Counted from the stretch's first letter, positions 50,713 through 61,471 are shown. The stretch: DNA of 64,000 bases from Planobispora longispora (GCF_016863135.1 NZ_BOOH01000070.1:1-64000), one strand, 5' to 3'. A program made the numbers and translations. The notes: a model not told the origin generated them from the sequence alone.

Positions 50713-52088
50713 AGGTGCTGGCGGAGGTAGGACTCCACCTGGTCGAGGGCGACGCGCTGCTGGCTCATCGAGTCACGCTCGCGGACGGTCACGGCGTGGT
50801 CCTCAAGGGTGTCGAAGTCGACGGTGACGCAGAACGGCGTGCCGATCTCGTCCTGGCGGCGGTAGCGGCGGCCGATCGCGCCCGCGTCGTCGAACTCGAC
50901 GTTCCAGCGCTTGCGGAGCCGCGCGGCCAGGTCCTTGGCCTTCGGCGACAGGTCGGCGTTTCGCGACAGCGGGAGCACCGCCACCTTGACCGGCGCGAGG
51001 CGGTGGTCGAGACGCATGACCGTGCGCTTCTCCATGACGCCCTTGGCGTTGGGCGCCTCGTCCTCGCTGTAGGCGTCCATCATGAACATGAGCGCGGTGC
51101 GGTCGACGCCGGCCGCGGGCTCGATCACGTAGGGGACGTACCGCTCGCCGGTGTCCTGCTCGAAGAAGCTCAGGTCGGTGCCGGAGACCTTCGAGTGCGT
51201 GGACAGGTCGTAGTCGGTGCGGTTGGCGATGCCCTCCAGCTCACCCCACTCGCTGCCGGTGAAGTTGAAGCGGTACTCGATGTCGACGGTCCGGGTGGAG
51301 TAGTGGGACAGCTTCTCCTTGGGGTGCTCGTAGAGCCGGAGGTTGTCCGGGTTGACGCCCAGGTCGACGTACCAGCGCATGCGCTCGTCGATCCAGTGCT
51401 GGTGCCACTCCTCGTCGGTGCCGGGCTTGACGAAGAACTCCATCTCCATCTGCTCGAACTCGCGGGTGCGGAAGATGAAGTTGCCCGGGGTGATCTCGTT
51501 GCGGAACGACTTGCCGATCTGGCCGATGCCGAACGGGATCTTCTTGCGCGCCGACTGCTGCACGTTGAGGTAGTTGATGAAGATGCCCTGCGCGGTCTCC
51601 GGCCGCAGGTAGGCCAGGCCGGACTCGTCCTCGACCGCGCCGAGGTAGGTCTTCAGCAGGCCGCTGAACTGCTTGGGCGCGGTGAAGGCGCCCTTGGTGC
51701 CGCAGTTGGGGCAGGTGATGTCGGCCAGGCCCTCCGCGGGCGGCCTGCCGTGCTTCTCCTCGTAGGCCTCCTCGAGGTGGTCGGCACGGTAGCGCTTGTG
51801 GCACGACTGGCACTCGGTGAGGGGGTCGGTGAAGGTCTCCACGTGGCCGCTGGCCTGCCACACCTCACGGGCGAGGATGACGCAGGAGTCCAGGCCGACG
51901 ATGTCCTCCCGGCCCTGGACCATGGACTTCCACCACTCGCGCTTGACGTTGTTCTTCAGCTCGACGCCCAGCGGCCCGTAGTCCCACGACGCGCGCAGGC
52001 CTCCGTAGATCTCGCTGGAGGGGTAGACGAGCCCACGTCGCTTGGCGAGGCTGACGATGGTGTCCATGATGTCCGTACGGCGTGCCAT
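50703..52088 (-). CDS. glyS: Glycyl-tRNA synthetase (dimeric class II type)
   Basis: A 461-residue alpha2-type GlyRS. Motif 1 region: [20 protein letters not shown]; a zinc-like CQSCHKRY and CPNCGTKG insertion; motif 2 with [11 protein letters not shown] and [16 protein letters not shown]; motif 3 in [16 protein letters not shown]-terminal anticodon-binding domain. It charges tRNA-Gly. Confidence 0.96.
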   Translation of the reverse strand: MARRTDIMDTIVSLAKRRGLVYPSSEIYGGLRASWDYGPLGVELKNNVKREWWKSMVQGREDIVGLDSCVILAREVWQASGHVETFTDPLTECQSCHKRYRADHLEEAYEEKHGRPPAEGLADITCPNCGTKGAFTAPKQFSGLLKTYLGAVEDESGLAYLRPETAQGIFINYLNVQQSARKKIPFGIGQIGKSFRNEITPGNFIFRTREFEQMEMEFFVKPGTDEEWHQHWIDERMRWYVDLGVNPDNLRLYEHPKEKLSHYSTRTVDIEYRFNFTGSEWGELEGIANRTDYDLSTHSKVSGTDLSFFEQDTGERYVPYVIEPAAGVDRTALMFMMDAYSEDEAPNAKGVMEKRTVMRLDHRLAPVKVAVLPLSRNADLSPKAKDLAARLRKRWNVEFDDAGAIGRRYRRQDEIGTPFCVTVDFDTLEDHAVTVRERDSMSQQRVALDQVESYLRQHLND

Positions 52089-52286
52089 AAGGGAAAATCT
52101 CCATCCGGCTGGAGGTCGGCGAGGAATTGGTCGAGAGACCAGCTTAGGGGAGGCCGGGACGAGCGGTCGCGCGCATTCGCCATCCTCCCGCCTTGCCCCC
52201 CGGCGGCTGCTTTGCGAACCTCGTTCCGCCCCGCCGCCCCGCCGCCCGCTCGCCGCGTCCGCCCGTCACGGCGGCCCCGGCCCGGG

Positions 52287-52565
52287 TCAGGGCCGCTCGA
52301 CGTCCTCGAACGCGCTGGGCTCGTTGATCATCAGCGTCATCAGCGGATACATCGCCATCCGCGCCGCGCCGAGCGCCCTCCGGTAGAAGCCGGCGCCCTC
52401 CCACTCGCTGACCAGCGCCCACAGTTCGGGCTCGTCCACCGACCTCGACACCCGGCCGCGCACGTATCCCGGCTGCGCGGCCAGGGTGTCGGCGATCCCG
52501 TGTGCCTGAACCAGGAATTCGTCAGTCTGACCCTGCGGCACCGAATAACGGATGAGAGCGAGCAT
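52287..52565 (-). CDS. ABM-superfamily small protein (antibiotic biosynthesis monooxygenase-like)
   Basis: A 92-residue ferredoxin-like fold: LALIRYSVPQGQTDEFLVQA, RVSRSVDEPELWALVSEWEG and MTLMINEPSAFEDV. Members include haem-degrading and quinone-forming monooxygenases and many dimeric proteins of unknown role. It stands alone; the 198 bp to glyS contain no gene. Confidence 0.8.
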   Translation of the reverse strand: MLALIRYSVPQGQTDEFLVQAHGIADTLAAQPGYVRGRVSRSVDEPELWALVSEWEGAGFYRRALGAARMAMYPLMTLMINEPSAFEDVERP

Positions 52566-52610
52566 CCGCCCAGCATGCCAGACACTCCTCCGGGCGGATC
52601 ACGCGGCGCG

Positions 52611-53873
52611 TCAGGCGACGATCTCCCGGAGCGCGGCGACCGCCTCCGTCTCCGCCCGGTAGATCTCCGCGAGGCGCTCACTCAGGTCGGCGAAGAGAGC
52701 CTCGACGTCCTTGACCGGCGGGACGCGGTCCACCTCCGCGCGGAGCTCCCACAGCTCCGCGCTCTCGCCGCCCGCCGTGCCCTCCGAGAGCAGGGACTCG
52801 CGGATCGCGGCGGTGAGCTCCCGCATCCGGGCGAACTCCGGGACGTCGTACGGGAACGCCGCCTCGGCCAGGGCGTGCCAGAGGCCGTGGATCCGGCGGA
52901 ACTCCCCGGCCAGTCCCCCCAGGGGGAGGCCGAGCAGGCCCGCCGCCTCGTCCAGCCCGTCGGCGAACAGGTCGCGGAGGTTCCCGCCGTCCATGCCGAC
53001 CGGCTCGGCGCCCTCCCACACCGACAGCAGCGCCCCGGCCAGGCCCCGCCCGTCGGCGAACACCTTCGGCCACGCCTTGGCGTTGCGGGTGTCCACGAGC
53101 AGCCGCGACCACTTGCGCCAGGCGGGCAGGGAGAACGAGTCGGAGGACGCGCTCAGGTGGGCGGCGGCGTCGCGCAGCCCCTCCCGTACGGCCTCCGCCA
53201 GCCGCTCGGGGCCGATCTCCGCGGGCTCCAGGACGTGCGTGATGTTCTTGTAGGACGACACGCGGGCCCTGGCGGCGTCCATCCGCGCGTGCGGGACCCG
53301 GATCGGGACCGTCCCCCGGTCGTCGACGAACACGTCCGTCCCGTCGCGCCGGTAGGCGACCACCGGGTGCCCGCCGTAGCCGTCCATGCTCGCCGGGAAG
53401 CCCCAGTAGCCGACGTGGTAGCGGTCGGGCAGCACGATGCACGGCCGCCCGGCGTCCAGTTCCCCGGCCAGGAGCTTCGCCGCGCCCTTGGCCCCCGCGG
53501 TGGTGTGCGCGGTGAAGGCGACGCCGAGCCGGTCGAGGGTCTTGGCCATCCAGCGGTCGTGGTACTGCCACTGGTTGCTGAAGCCGAGCACGACGTGGCG
53601 GCTGTCGTCGTGCTTGAACTCCCACAGGATGTACCCGGCGCCGAGGCCGCCCCCGGCGAGGAAGACGAGCGGCTCGCCGATCGCGGCGCCCCGGTTGGCG
53701 AGGACGCCGGCGATGGCCGCGCTGTTGGGATGGCGTCCGCCGTGGAAGGTCCAGGAACCGTCGGCGGGCGTCTCGGGCCGTTCGACGACGTGGCGGCGGG
53801 CGGCGGTGTAGCTCTCGCCGGTCTTGGCCATCCGCGCCCGGATCCGGGCCTTGAGCTGCTTCTTGCTGGTCAT
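52611..53873 (-). CDS. BtrH N-terminal domain protein with DUF4872
   Basis: ATG 53873 gives 420 residues. After a short basic start (KKQLKARIRARMAKTGESYT) comes a BtrH_N papain-like fold (about 40-190: FLAGGGLGAGYILWEFKHDD, ARPCIVLPDRYHVGYW-like segment, GGHPVVAYRRDGTDVFVDDR) and a helical DUF4872-type C-terminus. BtrH transfers an acyl chain in butirosin synthesis; relatives are acyltransferases or peptidases. The catalytic Cys is not clear (the segment reads RPCIVLPD). No biosynthetic cluster surrounds it. Confidence 0.78.
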   Translation of the reverse strand: MTSKKQLKARIRARMAKTGESYTAARRHVVERPETPADGSWTFHGGRHPNSAAIAGVLANRGAAIGEPLVFLAGGGLGAGYILWEFKHDDSRHVVLGFSNQWQYHDRWMAKTLDRLGVAFTAHTTAGAKGAAKLLAGELDAGRPCIVLPDRYHVGYWGFPASMDGYGGHPVVAYRRDGTDVFVDDRGTVPIRVPHARMDAARARVSSYKNITHVLEPAEIGPERLAEAVREGLRDAAAHLSASSDSFSLPAWRKWSRLLVDTRNAKAWPKVFADGRGLAGALLSVWEGAEPVGMDGGNLRDLFADGLDEAAGLLGLPLGGLAGEFRRIHGLWHALAEAAFPYDVPEFARMRELTAAIRESLLSEGTAGGESAELWELRAEVDRVPPVKDVEALFADLSERLAEIYRAETEAVAALREIVA

Positions 53874-54170
53874 GGTGACTCCGCGTTCGCGGCATGCGGC
53901 CGAGGACAGCCCACGCCTGCCGGTCAGCCTGCCGCGACGTCGGTCGGCACACGGGACCCGCAGTCTTCCGGAGGCACGTACGTCCCCTTTGCCTCCGTGG
54001 ATCACGGGCAGCGTGGGTACCCGATCAAGGAGGTTCGGCGTCGGAGCTCGCCGTCGCCGATTCTACGTACGCCCCGGCACGGGAACAAGCAGCGCGAACC
54101 GGGCGCCGCCGCCGGACGGGATGCGCCGCGGACCATGTCGCGCCGGGCGCACCGGCGTTAGGCTCTGGCC
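53874..54170. other. Divergent intergenic region, no gene seen
   Basis: Separates the BtrH-like gene and the small membrane protein gene. Several short frames but none supported. Confidence 0.5.
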
Positions 54171-54614
54171 GTGGCCGACAAGAGCAGCTCCGACGACCGT
54201 CCCGGGCGGCCCGCCCACCCCCTCGCCCAGCGCTCCCCGGGCCGTACGGCGCCGGGCCGGGGCTCCGGGCCGCGCCGCCCGTCCGCCCGGCGCCCCCTCC
54301 CCCCGGGCGAGCAGTTCTTCACCCCGGGCGCCACCGGCCTGCGGCAGAAGATCGAGCGGCTCAGCGCGGCGCCCATGGTCTTCCTCTTCCAGCTCCCGCG
54401 GTGGATCGTCCCGGCGGTCCTGGTGATCCTGCTGCTGGCCGGCTTCGCGCTGCCGTCCTTCTGGGGCGGGCTGGCGGCGCTCGTGGTGGCCGCCTTCGTC
54501 GTGTGGCTGGCCTACATGTCGTGGCCGTCGCTGAGCTTCAAGGGCCGGATCCTGCGGGTCGCGCTGCTCACCTTCCTGCTCCTGCTGGCCGCCGACCGGT
54601 TCGGCGCCTTCTAG
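54171..54614 (+). CDS. DUF6703-like small membrane protein
   Basis: GTG 54171 gives 147 residues. A disordered basic, Pro-rich N-terminus (about 1-60) precedes a conserved FFTPGATGLRQKIERLSA segment and three hydrophobic helices (VPAVLVILLLAGFALPSFW, GLAALVVAAFVVWLAYM, ALLTFLLLLAADRFG). This is a common actinobacterial membrane protein of unknown role. Confidence 0.75.
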   Translation: MADKSSSDDRPGRPAHPLAQRSPGRTAPGRGSGPRRPSARRPLPPGEQFFTPGATGLRQKIERLSAAPMVFLFQLPRWIVPAVLVILLLAGFALPSFWGGLAALVVAAFVVWLAYMSWPSLSFKGRILRVALLTFLLLLAADRFGAF

Positions 54615-54725
54615 GACCGGGGCTTCACAGGGACCGGGGCCTCCCCGCGGCACGCCGCGCGGGCACCCAAGCCATAAATCCACCTTTTGGCTCCATTAAG
54701 AGCAAATAAAGCTGTATAGGAATAT

Positions 54726-54755
54726 TTGACGCGATTGCGGGACTCTGTCTAGATT
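54726..54755 (+). promoter_or_regulatory. Sigma-70-type promoter of the alginate-lyase-like gene
   Basis: TTGACG (54726-54731) and TAGATT (54750-54755) with an 18-bp spacer in an AT-rich island, 88 bp before the start codon. Confidence 0.65.
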
Positions 54756-54843
54756 CGGGCACCATTGTGGGTTCTGTCGGCCAGCCCCCGCCTGCGGGAC
54801 GACCGGCCGCGGGATCCGCGGGACCGGAAGGAAGACACCCCCC

Positions 54844-56121
54844 ATGCGCACCATCACGACGCCCCGCGCCCGGCGCCGGAGCTCCTCCCGGGCGGCCGTC
54901 CTGCTGGCCGCCCTGTCGGCCACCGGCCTGCTCTCCGGACCCGCCCTCGCGGCCGGCACGGCTCAGGGCGGGGAGTCCCGTACGGCGCAGGCCGCGCCCG
55001 CCGCGACGGGGATGACGGCGCCCTCCGTCTTCAAGCACCCCGGCGTCCTGGTCAGCCGGGCGCAGCTGGACTTCGTCCGCGCTCAGGTGCGGGCGGGCGC
55101 CCAGCCGTGGAAGAAGGCCTACGACGCGATGATGGCCGGCCCGTACGCCTCCCTGACCCGGACCCCCCTGGCGCGGGCCGTCGTGGAGTGCGGCTCGTAC
55201 TCCAATCCCAACCACGGCTGCGTCGACGAGCGCGTGGACGCGATCTCCGCCTACACCCTCTCCCTTGCCTGGTACGTCACCCGTGACGAGCGGTACGCCA
55301 GGAAGGCGATCGAGATCATGGACGCCTGGTCCGCCGTCCACAAGGACCACACCAACACCAACGCGGCGCTCCAGGCCGCCTGGGCCGGCGCCGTGTGGCC
55401 CCGGGCGGGCGAGATCATCCGCCACGCCTACGGCAAGTGGCCCGCCGCCTCGGCGAACCGCTTCGCCGGCATGCTCCGCAACGCCTACCTGCCGGAGATC
55501 ACGCAGGGCGACAAGTTCGCCAACTACAACGGCAACTGGGAACTGACCATGATGGACGCCGCGATCGGCATCTCGGTGTTCCTGGAGGACCGCACCACCT
55601 ACGACTGGGCCATGGCCCGCTTCCTGCGCCGCGTCCCCGCCTACATCTACCTGAAGTCCGACGGCGACGTCCCCGAGCCGCCGCCCGGCGGCAGGTACAA
55701 GACGAAGGCCCAGGTGATCGAGTACTGGTACGGCCAGTCCACCTTCGTCGACGGGATCTCCCAGGAGTCCTGCCGCGACTTCACCCACACCGGGTACGGC
55801 ATCGCGGCCATCTCCCACGTCGCCGAGACCGCCCGCATCCAGGGCCACGACATCTACCCGCAGGTCCGCGAGCGGCTCCGGCACGCGCTGGGCTTCCACG
55901 CCCGCTACCAGCTCGCCCCGTCCATCCCGTCCTGGCTCTGCGGCGGATCGATCAAGCTGACGGTGGGTCCGGTCACCGAGGTCGGCTTCAACGCCCTGCA
56001 CAACCGCCTGGGCGTCCACATGCCCAACACCCGGATCCTGACCGAGCAGAAGCGTCCCGCCGGCACGGACAAGCTCTTCGTCGCCTGGGAGACCCTGACC
56101 CACGCGGACAACCCCGGGTAA
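54844..56121 (+). CDS. Secreted alginate-lyase-family protein
   Basis: A 425-residue protein. The signal peptide is Tat-like (RARRRSSSRAAVLLAALSAT, ending ALAAG). The catalytic domain matches the alginate_lyase family (alpha/alpha barrel): WYVTRDERYARKAIEIMDAW, NYNGNWELTMMDAAIGISVF, and ESCRDFTHTGYGIAAISH with a conserved RD-HT/H region. Family members cleave alginate or other uronic-acid polymers by beta-elimination. The substrate is not certain in a soil actinomycete. Confidence 0.85.
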   Translation: MRTITTPRARRRSSSRAAVLLAALSATGLLSGPALAAGTAQGGESRTAQAAPAATGMTAPSVFKHPGVLVSRAQLDFVRAQVRAGAQPWKKAYDAMMAGPYASLTRTPLARAVVECGSYSNPNHGCVDERVDAISAYTLSLAWYVTRDERYARKAIEIMDAWSAVHKDHTNTNAALQAAWAGAVWPRAGEIIRHAYGKWPAASANRFAGMLRNAYLPEITQGDKFANYNGNWELTMMDAAIGISVFLEDRTTYDWAMARFLRRVPAYIYLKSDGDVPEPPPGGRYKTKAQVIEYWYGQSTFVDGISQESCRDFTHTGYGIAAISHVAETARIQGHDIYPQVRERLRHALGFHARYQLAPSIPSWLCGGSIKLTVGPVTEVGFNALHNRLGVHMPNTRILTEQKRPAGTDKLFVAWETLTHADNPG

Positions 56122-56255
56122 GGCGCGGACCACCCCGAGCGGGCGCCCTCACGCGTCCCCGCCCCCTCGAACGGCCGCGGCTATCACGTACCGCCACGGT
56201 CATCACGGAACGGCTGCGGTCATCACGGAACGGCCGCCGCCACGAACGGCCGCGG

Positions 56256-59200
56256 TCACCGCGGACGGCCCGCCGCGGCGTGCGCCTGCTGCTCGATCTC
56301 GGGCCGCAGGCTCTCGATCGTGTCGCTGACGAGAGCGAGCTCGTCCTTGATCGCGTGCAGCGTGTCCTCGGTGTCGGAGAGCCGTCCCGCCCTGCCCTGA
56401 TCCTCCAGCCGGGCGCACAGCTCCGCCAGGGCGGTGGCCCCCATGTTGACGGCCGAGCCCTTCAGGCTGTGCGCCTGCTTCTCCACATCCGCGGGCTCGC
56501 CCCGGCCGACGGCCTCCTCCAGTTCCGCGACGGAGGCCGGGGCCTTGCTGACGAAGGAGGTGGCGAGGAACTCGACCATCTCCCAGTCGTCCCCTCCCGC
56601 GTCCGGCCCGGCGATCTCGTCGAGACGATGCCTGATCGCGACCTCCCTCTCCGGGACGCCGGAGTCGTCCGGCGTCCCCGGACCGCCGCCGGCTTCCTCC
56701 AGCGCCCCGGACAGGCCCACCGCCTCCGGCGGCGCCGCGTCGCCGGAGGCGTCGGCCGTACCGGGGACGTCGGCAGAGACGTCGGCTGGGACGCCGGCCG
56801 TTCCGGGGGCCTCGCCCACGCCAGGAACCTCGCCCGTGCCGGGAACGTCGGCCGCATCGGGAGAGGGGCGGGCGGGCCGCAGCCGTTCGAGGAGCTCCTC
56901 CAGCTCGTGCGCGCGCACCGGCTTGGCCAGGTAGTCGTCCATGCCGGCGGCCTGGCAGGCGTCCCGGTCCTCGCCGAGCACGCTGGCGGTCAGCGCCACG
57001 ATGTACGGCCCGTCCCCGGACTGCTCGGCCCTGATCCGCCGGGTCGCCTCCAGTCCGTCCATCTCCGGCATGTGCATGTCCATGAGGATCACGTCGTAGG
57101 CGGCCCGCCGTACCGCCTCGACCGCCTCCGCGCCGTCGCCGACCGTCTCGACGCGGTGGCCGAGCCTGCTCAGCATGCGCTCCGCGACTTTCTGGTTGAC
57201 CGGGTTGTCCTCGGCCAGGAGGACGGTCAGCGGATGCTGTCCGCCGATCCCGCCGGGCGGGACCTCCTCCTCCCGGCCGGTGGCGGTCGCCTCGGGCGCG
57301 CCGGCCGGCCTGCGCGCTATCGCGCTCGCCAGCTTCTCCCGCAGCACGGCGCTGCGGGCCGGCTTGGTGAGCACGGCGTCGAACAGCTTCCGCGACCCGC
57401 CCTTGGTGCGCCAGTGCACGCTCGACAGCAGCACCAGCGGCAGGTCCCGGCCGGCCTCGAGGTCCCGCAGGACCTGGGCCAGCTGCTCGCCGTCCATCCC
57501 CGGCATGTGCATGTCCAGGACGGCGACGTCGTAGGTGCGGCCGGCGGCGAGCAGTTCCACCGCCTCGGCGGGCGAGCCGACGTCGGTGCACCGCATGCCC
57601 CAGCTGGTGAGCTGCCGCCGCAGCACGTGCCGGTTGGTCGCGTTGTCGTCCACGACCAGGGCCGAGTGCCCGGCGAGCTCCACGCTGGCGGGCGGCGGCC
57701 CGGGGTCCGGGTGCTCGGGGCAGGCGGCCAGCATCGCGGTCAGGGTGAAGGTGGAGCCGACGCCGGGCTCGCTCTCGACCGTCAGGTCGCCGCCCATGGC
57801 CGTGGCGAGCCGCTTGCTGATCACCAGGCCGAGGCCGGTGCCGCCGTACCGGCGGGTGGTGGACTCGTCCACCTGGCTGAACGAGCGGAACAGGCGGTCC
57901 ATCCGGTCGGCGGGGATGCCGATCCCGGTGTCCCGGACCGCGACCCGGAGGCGGACCGGGCCGTCCTGGCCGCCCGGGAGCCGCTCCGCGTCCGCGGTGA
58001 CGACGACCTCCCCCACGGCGGTGAACTTCACGGCGTTGCTGAGCAGGTTGACCACTATCTGCCGCAGTCGCGTCATGTCGCCGCGCAGCACCCGGGGGCA
58101 GTTCGGGTCGACGTTCCCGACCAGCTCGAGGCCCTTGCTCTCGGCCGCCAGCGCCATCAGGGCGAGGGTGCCCTCCAGGCACTCCCGCACGTCGAACGGC
58201 TCGTCCTCGAGATCGAGCTGACCGGATTCGATCTTGGAGTAGTCGAGGATGTCGTTGATGACGGAGAGCAGGGCTTCGCCGCTGTTGCGCACGGTCTCGG
58301 CGAGCTCGTGCTGGTCGGGGTCGAGGTCGGTCTCCAGCAGCAGGTCCGTCATGCCGATGACGGCGTTCATGGGGGTGCGGATCTCGTGGCTCATGGTCGC
58401 CAGGAACGACGCCTTGGCCGCCGCCGCGACCAGCGCCTCGTCCCGCGCCCGGGAGATGACCTCGATCGAACCGTTGACCGCGTCGGCCATCTGCGCCATC
58501 TCCAGCGGGTCGTGCACCTCGGCGGGACGGCTCGCGTCACCGGCCGCGACGCGCTGGGCGGCGGTCTTCACCTCCTCCACCGAGACGGTCACCTTGCGGG
58601 TCGTCCGCCACGCCACGACTCCGGCCAGCAGCGCCGCGCCCAGCGAGCCCCACAGGATCACGTTCCGGGCGTCGGCGGTGCTCTCCTCGCTGGCCCGCTC
58701 ACGCAACGCGAGCAGGCGTGCCTCTTCCTGTTCCACCTGGTTCAGCAGTTCCTGGAACTGGAGCATGGCCTGCCTGGCGGGGTCGGTGCCGAGGGCGGCC
58801 TGCACGGCCTGGAGGCCCTCGTCCCGCCGGAGGCGGATCTTCTCGGCCAGCTCGTCGAACTCCGCCTGGGCCGCCTGCCGGACCCGGCCCAGGATCGCCT
58901 GCTGGCGGGGGTTGTCCGCGGTCATCCGGAGCAGCGTCCCGAGCTCGGCGTCGACCTGCCCGACCGCTTGGTGGTACGGGTCCAGGTAGAGATCCCGCCC
59001 GGTGATGAGGTAGCCGCGCTGCGCCCGGTCGGCGTCCTTCACCAGCTCGCTGACGGTCCCGATCCGGCCGAGGACCTGGCGGGTGTGCTCGACCCGGCGC
59101 AGTTCCTCCTGCAAGGTGCCGATCTGCGCGTAGGAGCTGAACCCGATGGCCGTGAAGGCGAGGAACGCGATCGCGTAACCGACCGCGAGCAGCCTCCCCA

Positions 59201-59276
59201 CCGTCCAGCCGAATCTGCGCGGTCCATCGCCGGAGCCGGGCGCATGCAGTCCGGACGCGGCTGTGGGTGCCGCCAT
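56256..59276 (-). CDS. Hybrid sensor histidine kinase with two receivers and an Hpt domain
   Basis: The 1006-residue protein has a TM helix at about 27-48, a CHASE3 sensor (about 50-190), a second TM (about 205-224), HAMP (about 225-275), and HisKA with the phospho-accepting His297 in [11 protein letters not shown]. HATPase_c (about 400-515) shows [22 protein letters not shown] and [11 protein letters not shown]. Two receivers follow: REC1 with [11 protein letters not shown] and REC2 with [20 protein letters not shown] Pro/Val/Gly-rich linker of about 80 residues leads to an Hpt domain with [15 protein letters not shown]. All phosphorelay residues are present. No separate response regulator is adjacent, so the output partner is unknown. 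Divergent from the ABC-F gene. Confidence 0.94.
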   Translation of the reverse strand: MAAPTAASGLHAPGSGDGPRRFGWTVGRLLAVGYAIAFLAFTAIGFSSYAQIGTLQEELRRVEHTRQVLGRIGTVSELVKDADRAQRGYLITGRDLYLDPYHQAVGQVDAELGTLLRMTADNPRQQAILGRVRQAAQAEFDELAEKIRLRRDEGLQAVQAALGTDPARQAMLQFQELLNQVEQEEARLLALRERASEESTADARNVILWGSLGAALLAGVVAWRTTRKVTVSVEEVKTAAQRVAAGDASRPAEVHDPLEMAQMADAVNGSIEVISRARDEALVAAAAKASFLATMSHEIRTPMNAVIGMTDLLLETDLDPDQHELAETVRNSGEALLSVINDILDYSKIESGQLDLEDEPFDVRECLEGTLALMALAAESKGLELVGNVDPNCPRVLRGDMTRLRQIVVNLLSNAVKFTAVGEVVVTADAERLPGGQDGPVRLRVAVRDTGIGIPADRMDRLFRSFSQVDESTTRRYGGTGLGLVISKRLATAMGGDLTVESEPGVGSTFTLTAMLAACPEHPDPGPPPASVELAGHSALVVDDNATNRHVLRRQLTSWGMRCTDVGSPAEAVELLAAGRTYDVAVLDMHMPGMDGEQLAQVLRDLEAGRDLPLVLLSSVHWRTKGGSRKLFDAVLTKPARSAVLREKLASAIARRPAGAPEATATGREEEVPPGGIGGQHPLTVLLAEDNPVNQKVAERMLSRLGHRVETVGDGAEAVEAVRRAAYDVILMDMHMPEMDGLEATRRIRAEQSGDGPYIVALTASVLGEDRDACQAAGMDDYLAKPVRAHELEELLERLRPARPSPDAADVPGTGEVPGVGEAPGTAGVPADVSADVPGTADASGDAAPPEAVGLSGALEEAGGGPGTPDDSGVPEREVAIRHRLDEIAGPDAGGDDWEMVEFLATSFVSKAPASVAELEEAVGRGEPADVEKQAHSLKGSAVNMGATALAELCARLEDQGRAGRLSDTEDTLHAIKDELALVSDTIESLRPEIEQQAHAAAGRPR

Positions 59277-59427
59277 GACCTCATCTCCCCCCGCCTCGCA
59301 TGCCCCATATACGGATATATGTCTGTTTTCCCGGAGAGGAAGCGCCCTACCCTCTCAGAGAGGGACATAAAACAAGACGAGACGGACCGTCTTGTCATAG
59401 CCCCGCCATCCGCGTATAGTTCCGCGC
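59277..59427 (+). promoter_or_regulatory. Promoter and operator of the ABC-F gene
   Basis: TTGTCA (59392-59397) and TATAGT (59415-59420), spacer 17 bp, form a strong promoter. An 8-bp inverted repeat, ACAAGACG (59372-59379) and CGTCTTGT (59388-59395), overlaps the -35 and may be a repressor site. This stretch also holds the upstream region of the divergent histidine kinase. Confidence 0.7.
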
Positions 59428-59448
59428 ATGGGTTACCTCTTCCTGTGA
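59428..59448 (+). CDS. Leaderless six-codon upstream ORF (MGYLFL)
   Basis: ATG 59428 lies seven bases after the -10 hexamer, so it should be at the transcript 5' end. It encodes MGYLFL and stops at TGA. About 154 bases of leader follow before the ABC-F start. ABC-F resistance genes are often controlled by ribosome stalling on such short ORFs; I found no clear U-tract terminator in the leader. Confidence 0.55.
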   Translation: MGYLFL

Positions 59449-59602
59449 TCGCCACGCGCACGACCGCGTAGAGCTGCGCTCCGCCGTCGTCGCGCCCGTC
59501 CGCGCCGCCTCCGCACGATCCGCCCCCGCCGGGCGTGCCGTCCCCGCGCGCGGACCCGCCCCCGCCCGTTCCGATCGGCCCGGCCGAGAAGAGGACGCCT
59601 CC

Positions 59603-61471
59603 ATGCGTACCGCCCTATCCGCTCATTCCGCTCATTCCGCTCAGCCCACCCCGCCCGCCCGGGGCTCCCAGCTGGCCCTCGCCGGCGTCACCAAGCGCTA
59701 CGACGACCGCGTCGTGCTCGACCGCGTCTCGTTCACCGTCAAGCCCGGCGAGAAGGTCGGCGTCGTCGGCGACAACGGCTCCGGCAAGTCCACGCTCCTC
59801 AAGCTCCTCGCCGGGCACGAGCGGCCGGACAACGGCGAGCTGACCGTGGTCGCGCCGGGGGGCGTCGGCTACCTGCCCCAGACGCTGGACCTCCCTCCGG
59901 AGGCGACCGTGGGCGACGCCGTCGGCCTGGCCCTGGCCGATCTCCGCGACCTCGAGGCCCGGATCCGGCGGGCCGAGGCCGAACTGACCGAGGAGAGCAT
60001 GGACGCGTACGGCGAGCTGCTCGCCCGGTTCGAGGCGCGCGGCGGCCACCGGGCCGACGCCCGCGTGGACATCGCGCTGCACGGGCTCGGCCTTCCCGGC
60101 CTGGACCGCGGGCGGGCGCTCGGCACCCTGTCCGGAGGGGAACGCTCCCGCCTGGCCCTGGCCGCCACGCTGGCCTCCGCGCCGGAGCTGCTCCTGCTCG
60201 ACGAGCCGACCAACGACCTGGACGACCAGGCCGTCGCCTGGCTGGAGCGGCGCCTTCGCGCGCACCGCGGCACCGTGGTCGCGATCACCCACGACCGGGT
60301 GTTCCTCGAACGGATCACCTCGACGATCCTGGAGGTCGGCTCCGGCGCGGTCGCCCGCTACGGCGACGGCTACGACGGCTACCTGACCGCCAAGGCCGCC
60401 GAGCGGCGCAGGCGGCTGCGGGAGTACGAGGACTGGCGGGCCGAGCTGGCGCGCAGCCGGAAGCTGGCGGAGTCCGCCGCGGTCCGGCTGGAGGCCATCC
60501 CGCGCAAGCTGCCGCTGGCCGTCTTCGCGGCCGGCCCGTTCCGGGCCCGGGGCCGCGGGCACGGGGCGATGAGCAGGCTCCGCAACGCCAGGGAACGGGT
60601 GGAGCGGCTGACGGCCGATCCCGTCGCGCCGCCTCCCGACCCCCTGCGGTTCACCGCGCGCATCGTCTCCGGGGATCCTGGAGCGCCCACCGGAGACCTC
60701 CGTCAGGAGATCCACGGAGCCGGACGACCCGGCGGGGAGACGTGCGGTCCGCCGTCCGGACGGCGGACCGCGGCACCCGCGCCGCAGACCGGGTCCGCTC
60801 AACCGCGGGCCGGGCTCACGGAACCGCGGGCCGGGCTCACGGAACCGCGGATCGGGCTCACGGAACCGCGGGCCGAGTTCACGGGCCTGCGGGCCGAGCT
60901 CAGGGAGGTGCGGGTGAGCGGGCGCCTGTACCTGCCGGAGCTGCGGATCCGGACCGGGGAACGGCTGCTCGTCACCGGGCCCAACGGCGCGGGCAAGACC
61001 ACGCTCATGCGCGTCCTGACCGGCGGGCTCCGGCCGGACGCCGGCTCGGCACGGGTGTCCGGCACGGTGGGATACCTGCGGCAGGAGGAGTCGGCCTGGG
61101 AGCCTGGGCTGACCGTACTCCAGGCGTTCGCCGCCGGACGCCCGGGCGACGCCGGCGAGCACGCCGAGGAGCTGCTCTCCCTCGGCCTGTTCCGCCGCGC
61201 CGACCTGCGGCTGCGGATCGGCGAGCTGTCGTACGGCCAGCGCCGCAGGGTCGAACTGGCCCGCCTGGTGAGCGAACCGGTGGACCTGCTGCTGCTGGAC
61301 GAGCCGACCAACCACCTGTCTCCCGCGCTGGTGGAGGAGCTCGAACAGGCCCTCGCGGGGTACCGGGGGGCGCTGGTGGTGGTGACCCACGACCGCCGGA
61401 TGCGCTCCCGCTTCACCGGCTCACGCCTGGAGCTCCGGGACGGCCGGGTCGCCGCGCTCCAGGCGGCCTGA
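59603..61471 (+). CDS. ABC-F family ATPase (ribosome-associated, antibiotic-resistance type)
   Basis: The 622-residue protein has two ABC domains and no membrane part. Domain 1: Walker A GDNGSGKSTLLKLL, signature LSGGERSRLALA, Walker B LLLLDEPTNDLDD. Domain 2: GPNGAGKTTLMRVL, LSYGQRRRVELA, LLLLDEPTNHLS. The interdomain linker is charged and unusually long (about 120 residues) and holds four tandem copies of a seven-residue unit (GLTEPRA, about residues 403-430). ABC-F proteins of this size displace antibiotics such as macrolides or lincosamides from the ribosome. The leader ORF upstream supports antibiotic-responsive expression. Confidence 0.92.
   Translation: MRTALSAHSAHSAQPTPPARGSQLALAGVTKRYDDRVVLDRVSFTVKPGEKVGVVGDNGSGKSTLLKLLAGHERPDNGELTVVAPGGVGYLPQTLDLPPEATVGDAVGLALADLRDLEARIRRAEAELTEESMDAYGELLARFEARGGHRADARVDIALHGLGLPGLDRGRALGTLSGGERSRLALAATLASAPELLLLDEPTNDLDDQAVAWLERRLRAHRGTVVAITHDRVFLERITSTILEVGSGAVARYGDGYDGYLTAKAAERRRRLREYEDWRAELARSRKLAESAAVRLEAIPRKLPLAVFAAGPFRARGRGHGAMSRLRNARERVERLTADPVAPPPDPLRFTARIVSGDPGAPTGDLRQEIHGAGRPGGETCGPPSGRRTAAPAPQTGSAQPRAGLTEPRAGLTEPRIGLTEPRAEFTGLRAELREVRVSGRLYLPELRIRTGERLLVTGPNGAGKTTLMRVLTGGLRPDAGSARVSGTVGYLRQEESAWEPGLTVLQAFAAGRPGDAGEHAEELLSLGLFRRADLRLRIGELSYGQRRRVELARLVSEPVDLLLLDEPTNHLSPALVEELEQALAGYRGALVVVTHDRRMRSRFTGSRLELRDGRVAALQAA

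Noticed and set aside
50505-54161. A 1218-codon open frame on the plus strand
   Set aside because: It is the antisense shadow of glyS, the ABM-like gene and the BtrH-like gene, kept open by high GC; no ribosome binding site or family resemblance.
55395-59471. A 1358-codon plus-strand open frame
   Set aside because: It runs out of frame through the alginate-lyase-like gene and antisense to the histidine kinase; composition is Arg/Pro/Gly noise.
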